A stretch of 46,217 nucleotides of DNA from Bacillota bacterium (GTDB lineage: Bacteria; Bacillota; Clostridia; Oscillospirales; Feifaniaceae): NCBI GenBank assembly GCA_030705925.1, contig JAUZPM010000009.1:1-46217 (forward strand), read 5' to 3'. Position numbers and translations under genes: made by a program. Positions 33,026 through 39,385 of this stretch are shown one piece after another; the stretch's first letter is position 1, and each line of letters begins with the position of its first letter. A model generated the notes under the pieces. It worked only from the letters and a program-made list of their open reading frames with translations, did no database searches and was not told where the DNA came from.

Positions 33026-34048
33026 ATGACACTTGTTAATGAAAGCGATATTCCAAGTTTAAAGGAAAATTGGAAAAAAATATTCTTTGATTCGGATGAA
33101 TATATAGATTTATTCTTTGAATATTTATTCGATAAAAGTTTATTCTTAAAAAATGATGTTGGCGATAACCTTGTTTCAAGCGCAGCGTTTATAAAAATGA
33201 ACTATCGCCTTGAAAAAGAGGTTTTGCCGGCATATTATATTTATGCTGCAATGACATTACCGGAGTTTCAGGGAAGAGGCCTGATGTCTGGATTAATAAA
33301 GGATGGGCTAATATATTTCGCAGAAAAAGAAATTCCGCTTTGCACGGTTCTTCCGGCAAATACGTCGCTTTACAGATACTATGAAAGATTTGGCTTTACG
33401 GATGCTTTTGAATTAAATTCTTTTCAAATAAAAAGGAAAAAACTTTTTGAGAAGGCTGGTCCTTTACCAACTTTTATATGGCAGAAACAGCCTTCCCGTG
33501 ACGTATTTGATGTATTAAATAAAGGAAAATATTCACTTTTGCGTGATGTGCAAGTGTTCAGATATACTTTTTATGAGAATCAGAATGCAGGCGGCAGGCT
33601 TTATATCGGGCCAAGCGGTTATATGTTTACTAGAAAATCAGGGCTTGGCGTTATCATAAAGGATTATTCTGCTGATGAAAATGATTTTGCAGGTGCAGTT
33701 TCAACGCTGCTCCGTGATTATCCTGATGCGCAGCTATTTACATTCCGTTTTAAACCCGGGCTTATTCATCCCGGACATTCTGTAACAATTCCTTCCGCAC
33801 TTGCCCGTATTGCCGGAGCACTTCCCGCTGTTGCCGGACTTGCCAGGGATAACCCGGAGCTTTCACTTAAATTTGAGCTTGAAGATCCTCTTATTCCTGA
33901 GAATAATGGGGTTTATATAGTTGAAAACGGCACAGCAGCGCAGTGCAGCGGTAAATCCAGCAGACATTTGACCGTGCAGATGCTTACTAAACTTATAATG
34001 TCGGGCGGCGGAAAAGCAGTTCCTTATGCAAATATGATGCTTGATTGA
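33026..34048 (+). CDS. Eis-like GNAT acetyltransferase with C-terminal SCP2-like domain
   Basis: An acetyl-CoA-dependent N-acetyltransferase of the Eis type. The acetyl-CoA loop is MTLPEFQGRGLMSGLI near residues 80-95, and YRYYERFGF is a typical GNAT terminal motif. The C-terminal third (from about residue 235) resembles the sterol-carrier-like domain of Eis. At 340 residues it is shorter than mycobacterial Eis (about 400). The ATG with AGGAAAG upstream is preferred to an in-frame TTG at 33002. Eis relatives acetylate aminoglycosides or peptides; the substrate here is unknown. Confidence 0.82.
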   Translation: MTLVNESDIPSLKENWKKIFFDSDEYIDLFFEYLFDKSLFLKNDVGDNLVSSAAFIKMNYRLEKEVLPAYYIYAAMTLPEFQGRGLMSGLIKDGLIYFAEKEIPLCTVLPANTSLYRYYERFGFTDAFELNSFQIKRKKLFEKAGPLPTFIWQKQPSRDVFDVLNKGKYSLLRDVQVFRYTFYENQNAGGRLYIGPSGYMFTRKSGLGVIIKDYSADENDFAGAVSTLLRDYPDAQLFTFRFKPGLIHPGHSVTIPSALARIAGALPAVAGLARDNPELSLKFELEDPLIPENNGVYIVENGTAAQCSGKSSRHLTVQMLTKLIMSGGGKAVPYANMMLD

Positions 34049-34065
34049 TGAAAGAAGGATAAAAT

Positions 34066-34614
34066 ATGGTTTATATTTTTCTAGCTAATGGATTTGAAGA
34101 TATTGAGGCAATTGCCCCTATTGATATTTTAAGAAGGGCAAAAGTCGAGGTGAAGACTGTCGGCGTTGGAGGAAAAACAATAAAAAGCGCCCGCGGTATT
34201 AGCGTAAACACAGATGTATTGCCTGAAGATGTTGATGTTACAAAAGCGGATATGATTATTCTTCCGGGCGGACCAGGTTGTACAAATCTTGAGGCAAATC
34301 CAATAGTCATGAATGCCCTTCATTATATGAACAAAAACGGTAAACTCATTGCCGCTATCTGCGCCGCACCGTCAATTTTGGGGAAGCGCGGCATGCTGCG
34401 CGGAAAACGAGCTACATGTTTTCCGGGATATGAGGATCAGTGTGAGGGCATGATCTGCTCTGACGAGACGGTCTGCGTAGACGATAATATAATTACTGCA
34501 AAGGGCGCGGGTGCTTCCCTTGAGTTTGGATATAAGCTTGCGGAGATTTTGTGCGGAAAAGAGACAGCGGACAACGTAATGCAGAGAATGCAGTTCCATG
34601 ATACGGATAAATAA
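34066..34614 (+). CDS. DJ-1/PfpI family protein
   Basis: A 182-residue DJ-1/YajL-type protein. The reactive cysteine is Cys99 in LIAAICAAPSIL, and the partner glutamate aligns with Glu14 in GFEDIEAIAPIDILRRA. Members have been proposed as chaperones, glyoxalases or protein/nucleotide deglycases; the deglycase activity is disputed. PGGPG near residue 68 is conserved. It is the last gene before a strong terminator and is probably co-transcribed with the preceding acetyltransferase gene. Confidence 0.92.
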   Translation: MVYIFLANGFEDIEAIAPIDILRRAKVEVKTVGVGGKTIKSARGISVNTDVLPEDVDVTKADMIILPGGPGCTNLEANPIVMNALHYMNKNGKLIAAICAAPSILGKRGMLRGKRATCFPGYEDQCEGMICSDETVCVDDNIITAKGAGASLEFGYKLAEILCGKETADNVMQRMQFHDTDK

Positions 34615-34648
34615 TATAACAAAAGCAGCATTAGCTGCTTTTGTTATA
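34615..34648. terminator. Perfect 15-bp stem-loop terminator after the DJ-1 gene
   Basis: TATAACAAAAGCAGC (34615-34629) and GCTGCTTTTGTTATA (34634-34648) are exact complements around ATTA. The T- and A-rich ends lie within the stem, so it can act in both directions. It begins at the DJ-1 stop codon region. Confidence 0.85.
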
Positions 34649-34687
34649 GGTACACAGTAAAAGTTCTTGATATTTAAATAATATCTA

Positions 34688-34717
34688 TTCACTTTTTAGC
34701 CGTTGTTGTGTTATACT
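34688..34717 (+). promoter_or_regulatory. Weak plus-strand promoter candidate upstream of mltG
   Basis: TTCACT (34688-34693), 18 bases, then TATACT (34712-34717). The -10 is good and the -35 is poor. It would give mltG a leader of about 280 bases running antisense through the small minus-strand gene. The rest of 34649-34785 shows nothing else I can support. Confidence 0.35.
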
Positions 34718-34785
34718 CTTTACGTATTTTTCACAGCATATGATTTGGTATTCTTACCGGCTTGTCTTATATTTCTTTAAATACG

Positions 34786-34820
34786 GCTGGTACAGGCTGT
34801 GAAACCTTGCCTGCACCAGC
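34786..34820 (-). terminator. Stem-loop just downstream of the small Cys-rich ORF
   Basis: GCTGGTACAGGC (34786-34797) and GCCTGCACCAGC (34809-34820) pair with one mismatch around an 11-base loop, 14 bases past the stop of the minus-strand peptide gene. No clean T-run follows on the minus strand, so it may protect the 3' end rather than terminate. Confidence 0.45.
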
Positions 34821-34833
34821 AATGGAAAGTAGA

Positions 34834-34923
34834 CTAATCGTTGCAGCAGCAGCAGATGATGATGATTGTAATAATTGCGATGATCCAAAAGCTGTCATTA
34901 TCACAAAGGTTTCTAAAGCACAT
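34834..34923 (-). CDS. 29-residue membrane micro-protein with CCCC near its C-terminus
   Basis: A minus-strand ORF too short for routine gene calling. ATG at 34923 has GAGGTG six bases upstream. The peptide starts MCFRNLCDND, then has a hydrophobic helix FWIIAIITIIII (residues 12-23) and ends CCCCND, six cysteines in all. Short proteins with a hydrophobic helix followed by a Cys cluster recur in Clostridia under names such as 'high-cysteine' protein; this parallel is from memory. A SigK-like promoter match lies upstream and a stem-loop downstream, so it looks like a complete small transcription unit. A spore-coat or envelope role is inference. Confidence 0.5.
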   Translation of the reverse strand: MCFRNLCDNDSFWIIAIITIIIICCCCND

Positions 34924-34952
34924 ATATTTCACCTCGCTTTTAGTCTCTGCTT

Positions 34953-34979
34953 TATACTATGTCTGCTTACAAATTTGGT
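34953..34979 (-). promoter_or_regulatory. SigK-like promoter match for the micro-protein
   Basis: On the minus strand AC (34979-34978), 16 bases, then CATAGTATA (34961-34953) matches the late mother-cell consensus AC-N16-CATANNNTA. The expected start lies just before the GAGGTG ribosome site. The motif is short and AT-rich, so chance is a real alternative. Confidence 0.35.
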
Positions 34980-35000
34980 TACACAAATAAGGAGAAGTCT

Positions 35001-36143
35001 ATGAGAAAAAGAATGTCAAGACAGGAGATGTCTGCAACAATGGATGTGTCTGCGGTTAACCCGCGGGAACTTCAGAGAAAAAAGGCAGCAAAAGAGATGT
35101 ATGTCCGTACGTTTATCTATGCAATGACTATCCTTCTGATTTCACTGATACTTTCTGTATTTATTATTAGTGTTGCAAATGACGCGCTGGCATTATCAAA
35201 GCCCGACAGCGCAGTAGAGGTAAATATAAACCGCGGTGCATCAACAGGTGAAATTGCATCATCTTTAAAAGACGCCGGGGTCATTAAATATAAGTTTGCT
35301 TTTAAGATATTCACACAAATGACCAAGAATGATGGTAAATTTAAGTATGGCAGATATGAGCTTAATACAAAAATGGACTATCTCGGGATCATTACTGCGC
35401 TTAAAAAGACATCCACAACCAGTGCAGTAAAAGTGCTGATTCCTGAGGGCAAGGAACAGCAAGAGATACTCCAAATACTGGAACAGAACAAAATCTGCAG
35501 TGCTGCGGACCTAAAAAAGACTATTGATACCTATAAATTTGATTATGACTTTTTAAAGGATATTCCCAAAAGAGCAAATTACCTTGAGGGATATCTTTTC
35601 CCGGATACCTATGAATTCAGTGTCGGAGAGGATCCTGTCGTCGTTATAAAGGCATTCCTTGATAATTTTAAAAGTAAATACGATTCTAAACTTTTGGCTT
35701 TGACAAAAGAAAAGGGAATGACTGTCGATCAGGTTGTAACGCTTGCTTCTGTAATCGAAAGAGAGGCAGCTGACGATAAGGACAGGGGAAAGGTCGCATC
35801 AGTATTTACGAACAGACTGAACAGCAAACAATATCCTTACCTGCAGTCATGCGCGACTGTTCAGTACGTCTTAAAAGAAAGAAAAGAAATACTTTCTATA
35901 GAAGATACTAAAATAGACAGCCCTTATAACACTTATAAATACAAAGGACTGCCGGTCGGTCCGATTGCATCACCCGGGATTGCATCTATTAAAGCCGCAC
36001 TTAATCCTGATAAAACAGATTATTATTTCTTTGTTGTAAACAAAGATGGTGTTCACACATTTTCAAAAACACTTGCCGAGCATAACAAGGCTGTCAAAGC
36101 GGCAAATTCTTCGCGCGGCACCGACGCTGTAATTGGTCAGTAG
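35001..36143 (+). CDS. mltG: Endolytic murein transglycosylase MltG
   Basis: Cleaves nascent peptidoglycan strands at the membrane and helps set glycan length. A basic cytoplasmic N-terminus, one transmembrane helix (about residues 36-60), a LysM-like region and the YceG catalytic domain are present. That domain carries YLEGYLFPDTYEF and the catalytic glutamate in LASVIEREAADD, then SPYNTYKYKGLPVGPIASPG. The ATG at 35001 has AAGGAG upstream; the frame is open to 34959 without a ribosome site. Length is 380 residues. The next gene is the U32/TrhP partner seen with mltG in Bacillus. Confidence 0.94.
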   Translation: MRKRMSRQEMSATMDVSAVNPRELQRKKAAKEMYVRTFIYAMTILLISLILSVFIISVANDALALSKPDSAVEVNINRGASTGEIASSLKDAGVIKYKFAFKIFTQMTKNDGKFKYGRYELNTKMDYLGIITALKKTSTTSAVKVLIPEGKEQQEILQILEQNKICSAADLKKTIDTYKFDYDFLKDIPKRANYLEGYLFPDTYEFSVGEDPVVVIKAFLDNFKSKYDSKLLALTKEKGMTVDQVVTLASVIEREAADDKDRGKVASVFTNRLNSKQYPYLQSCATVQYVLKERKEILSIEDTKIDSPYNTYKYKGLPVGPIASPGIASIKAALNPDKTDYYFFVVNKDGVHTFSKTLAEHNKAVKAANSSRGTDAVIGQ

Positions 36144-36151
36144 GAGATATT

Positions 36152-37378
36152 ATGGAAAGAAAAATAGAACTGCTTGCCCCTGCAGGTTCGCTGTTAAAGC
36201 TTAAAGTGGCTGTGACTTATGGGGCGGATGCGGTTTATTGCGGTGGAAAACGTTTTGGGCTTCGAACCGCAAGCGAAAATTTCACAGCAGAGGATTTAAA
36301 AGAAGGGGCACAGTATTGCCATGAGCGCGGGGTTAAACTTTATGTCACGCTGAACACATATCCTCGTTCCGATGAAATAAAAGAAATGCCGGACTATATC
36401 AGAACTTTGTCAGACTGCGGCGTTGATGCTGTGATAGTAAGCGATCTTGGTGTATTCGACCTTGTACGTAAGACTGCGCCATCTTTGTCAATACACGTTT
36501 CAACACAGGCCAATAATGTCAATTATATGTCCTGCTCAAAATGGCATGAGCTTGGAGCTGATAGGGTGGTTTTGGCACGTGAATTGTCTCTCACAGAAAT
36601 GAAACAGATACATGAATTAACACCGCTAGGTCTTGAGCTTGAAGCATTTGTTCATGGAGCAATGTGTGTGTCTTATTCAGGACGCTGTCTTATGTCAAAT
36701 TACCTTGCGGGGCGTGATGCTAACCGCGGAGACTGTGCCCAGCCTTGCCGCTGGAAATATAGCGTTATGGAAGAAACACGTCCCGGACAGTATTTTCCCG
36801 TTTACGAGAATGAACAGGGGACGTTTATCTTTAATTCAAAGGATTTGTGTCTTATTCGGCGAATACCGGAACTAGTTGAAGCCGGAATAATGAGCTTTAA
36901 AATTGAGGGCAGAGTAAAAAGCGAATTTTATGTCGCGACCGTTGTGGGGGCATACCGGAGGGCTATTGACGCATATCTATCGAACCCAGATAAATATACT
37001 TTTAAAGAGGAATGGTATGATGAGATTTTAAAGGTGAGCCATCGTGAATATTATGAAGGCTTCGCCGACGGACTGCCGCAGAATGGGCAGATACAGGCAT
37101 CCAGCAGTTATATAAGAAGCTATGGTATTGTCGCTTATGTTGACGGATATGACGACGATAACAGACTTATTATTGCATCACAGCGCAATAAGTTTTATAA
37201 GGGCGATAAGCTTGAGATCATGATACCAGGCGGTGAGTCAATACCCTTATCAGCCGATATTATATATAATGCAGAAATGAAAGAGATAGACAGCACACCA
37301 AATGCTAATATGCGGCTTTTTATTCCTTTTGACAGAAGGGTTCCGCCAATGTCAATGATAAGAAAACGCTTGGATTAA
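36152..37378 (+). CDS. trhP: U32 family protein, TrhP-type tRNA hydroxylation factor
   Basis: Called peptidase U32 by family name. Characterised members TrhP (YrrN/YrrO in Bacillus) instead take part in prephenate-dependent 5-hydroxylation of U34 in tRNAs. The start IELLAPAGSLLKLKVAVTYGADAVYCGG is the family hallmark. A cysteine cluster (C-V-S-Y-S-G-R-C, then GDCAQPCRW, about residues 171-200) is consistent with an Fe-S site. KIEGRVKSEFYVA is also typical. Length is 408 residues. The order mltG-trhP matches yrrL-yrrN-yrrO, but the O-methyltransferase TrmR gene is missing here. Confidence 0.88.
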   Translation: MERKIELLAPAGSLLKLKVAVTYGADAVYCGGKRFGLRTASENFTAEDLKEGAQYCHERGVKLYVTLNTYPRSDEIKEMPDYIRTLSDCGVDAVIVSDLGVFDLVRKTAPSLSIHVSTQANNVNYMSCSKWHELGADRVVLARELSLTEMKQIHELTPLGLELEAFVHGAMCVSYSGRCLMSNYLAGRDANRGDCAQPCRWKYSVMEETRPGQYFPVYENEQGTFIFNSKDLCLIRRIPELVEAGIMSFKIEGRVKSEFYVATVVGAYRRAIDAYLSNPDKYTFKEEWYDEILKVSHREYYEGFADGLPQNGQIQASSSYIRSYGIVAYVDGYDDDNRLIIASQRNKFYKGDKLEIMIPGGESIPLSADIIYNAEMKEIDSTPNANMRLFIPFDRRVPPMSMIRKRLD

Positions 37379-37449
37379 AAGTTTTAGGGATAAAAAAGTA
37401 AAAATAAACCAAAACTAATGGTATATCTTTTTAAAGGCAGGAAAGAAGC

Positions 37450-39087
37450 TTGTTTGAAAAAAGAGTCACCGGACTGTTTTGGTTTTTTGTTTTAGTAACT
37501 GGAATAGTTATTATGAAGATTTATATTCTTACTGTATCTCAGGGCGACATGTATTCGCAGAAAGCCGTCAGTCAGCAGGAATATATATTTGATATCGCTC
37601 GCCGCAGGGGTATTATTTACGACTGCAATTTAAAAGAGCTGACCTATGATAAAGATGGGTATGCAGCTCTTGTTGAACCTGCGTTTTTTCAGGATAAAAA
37701 TGCGCTTTTGGAACTTCTTACCTCATATGCCGACGAGAAACCAAGCGATATTGATGAAAAGATCAAAAAGGGCAAGCCGTTTACCATACGTTTATGGAAG
37801 ATTCCGGATGAACAGCCGGGCATCACCGTTATAAAAACCCGTGAACAGGATAACAGCGGGCTGCTTTCCCATATAATCGGAACGACAAATTCAGACGGCG
37901 TTGGAGTTAGCGGGCTTGAAAAAGCGTTCGATCGATTTTTATCTCAAAGCGGAGGACGGATTTACGGGGTTACTTCGGTTAATGCCGGCAACATTCAGCT
38001 GAAAGGAACACCTGTCTCATTATTTTCTGAGCATTATTATGACGAGTCAGGCATTATAACGACAATTGACAAGGATATTCAGGAAGTCGCCGAAAAGGCC
38101 GCAGACAGTTATGTTGCAAAAGGAGCCATACTGGTCTCGGATGTAAAGACTGGGGAAATAAAGGCAATGGTGAGCCGCCCGAATTTTGATAAAGATCATT
38201 TGGGTGATTATTTGAATTCTAAGAACGGTGAGCTTGTAAACCGATGCCTTTCACAGTATAACCTTGGCTCTATATTCAAGATAGTAGTGACATCAGCCGC
38301 ACTTGAATCGGGCTCTGATATCGAAACACGGAAACATTTTTGCAATGGTGAGATAATAGTAGACGGGCGATCTTTTTCTTGCCACAAAAAGAACGGACAC
38401 GGTGTAGTTGGACTTGATGATGCGTTCAAATCATCCTGTAATCCATTTTTTATAGATGCGGCTCTCAGACTGGGACTCAACCCAATTGTCGACATGATTG
38501 ATAAATACGGACTGAACGAACGCACGACACTTGCGGAAGGTATGGTAAGCGGCAAAAACTCTTTTCCTGTGCATTTGAAGGATGCTCCGGATTTCCTTGT
38601 TGCGAATACGGCAATAGGTCAGGGCAACATCCTAATAACTCCTTTGGACGTTTTGTCGATCATTAATACAGTTGCAAACAATGGCGTGCAGCCTAAGCTT
38701 TCGCTTGTAAAAGGCTTTTTAAATAAGGATGGAAGCTATGTCCCCTATGAAGCTAAAACAGAAGACAGAAAGGTTATTTCAGCAAAAACTGCACAGCGTA
38801 TACAGCAGCTTATGGTAGAAACCTGCGAAAGCGGAACCGGTACGACGGCGACACCGGGAGAAGGGGGCGCTGGCGGAAAAACTGCAAGCGCTGAAACGGG
38901 ATGGAAGGAGAACGGAGATCCGGTCACACATGCGTGGTTTGCCGGCTTTTATCCTGCTGAAAATCCGCAGTATTCCATCGTGGTGCTTGTTGAAAACGGA
39001 AAAAGCGGGTCAATTGCCGCAGCTCCGGCGTTTAGGCAGATCGCAAACCGGATCGCAGATATAAAAGACATTGACAATGTTGGATAA
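37450..39087 (+). CDS. Class B penicillin-binding protein (SpoVD/PBP2-like transpeptidase)
   Basis: A membrane-anchored D,D-transpeptidase that cross-links peptidoglycan. One N-terminal transmembrane helix (about residues 8-28) is followed by the dimerisation domain (IARRRGIIYDCN) and the transpeptidase domain. The catalytic serine is Ser274 in GSIFK (SxxK with Lys277), and SxN is S329-C-N331. The third motif reads K477-T-A-S instead of KTG-T/S. Length is 545 residues, without PASTA domains. The start is TTG. The division, elongation or sporulation role cannot be fixed from sequence. Confidence 0.9.
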   Translation: MFEKRVTGLFWFFVLVTGIVIMKIYILTVSQGDMYSQKAVSQQEYIFDIARRRGIIYDCNLKELTYDKDGYAALVEPAFFQDKNALLELLTSYADEKPSDIDEKIKKGKPFTIRLWKIPDEQPGITVIKTREQDNSGLLSHIIGTTNSDGVGVSGLEKAFDRFLSQSGGRIYGVTSVNAGNIQLKGTPVSLFSEHYYDESGIITTIDKDIQEVAEKAADSYVAKGAILVSDVKTGEIKAMVSRPNFDKDHLGDYLNSKNGELVNRCLSQYNLGSIFKIVVTSAALESGSDIETRKHFCNGEIIVDGRSFSCHKKNGHGVVGLDDAFKSSCNPFFIDAALRLGLNPIVDMIDKYGLNERTTLAEGMVSGKNSFPVHLKDAPDFLVANTAIGQGNILITPLDVLSIINTVANNGVQPKLSLVKGFLNKDGSYVPYEAKTEDRKVISAKTAQRIQQLMVETCESGTGTTATPGEGGAGGKTASAETGWKENGDPVTHAWFAGFYPAENPQYSIVVLVENGKSGSIAAAPAFRQIANRIADIKDIDNVG

Positions 39088-39099
39088 CAGTAGTAATAT
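39071..39099 (+). promoter_or_regulatory. Predicted SigA promoter of the alaS T-box transcript
   Basis: TTGACA (39071-39076), inside the last codons of the PBP gene, a 17-base spacer and TAATAT (39094-39099). Transcription from about 39106 would start just before the T-box leader. Confidence 0.65.
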
Positions 39100-39105
39100 A
39101 TTTCT

Positions 39106-39350
39106 GTTAAATATTTATAAGGCTATGACAAATGGAGTAACGGGCAGTGTACGCGGCAGAGAGGCGGTTCCAGGCTGAAAGACCGCTCGCGAAACGGCCG
39201 GTGAATGCTGATTTGAGAGCCGCTTTTCCTATAAAGAAAAGACGTTTTTGGGCGCGTTAAGCCCTTAAAGGTGGCACATTTGTGTGCAATTAGGGTGGTA
39301 CCGCGTGATGAACTCTCGTCCCTTGTTTCAGGGGACAGGAGTTTTTATTT
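39106..39350 (+). promoter_or_regulatory. T-box leader for alaS (tRNA-Ala sensing)
   Basis: The conserved T-box AGGGTGGTACCGCG is at 39292-39305. Its TGGT is complementary to the ACCA end of uncharged tRNA-Ala. Stem I shows GGAGTAACG near 39133, CAGAGAGG, GCTGAAAGACCGCT and a specifier region GTGAATGCTGATTTGAGAGC, where GCT (39207-39209) is an alanine codon. Uncharged tRNA-Ala would stabilise the antiterminator and allow alaS transcription. This leader fills the roughly 300-base gap before alaS. Confidence 0.93.
39311..39350 (+). terminator. Regulated terminator of the alaS T-box
   Basis: AACTCTCGTCCC (39311-39322) pairs with GGGACAGGAGTT (39332-39343) with one mismatch and one G-U pair, followed by TTTATTTTTG. 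Its left arm carries CGTCCC, the element shared with the alternative antiterminator fold. Confidence 0.85.
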
Positions 39351-39385
39351 TTGTAAAAATCGATTTATATAAAGGAGAAACATAA

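Noticed and set aside
34847-34870. Short GCA/GAT triplet runs as a microsatellite or CRISPR-like repeat
   Set aside because: Only four copies of each triplet; explained by codon runs of the micro-protein.
34762-35004. 80-codon plus-strand frame before mltG
   Set aside because: No ribosome site; it contains AAAADDDD, the reverse reading of the short GCA and GAT repeats that encode CCCC and IIII in the better-supported minus-strand peptide; it runs into the mltG start.
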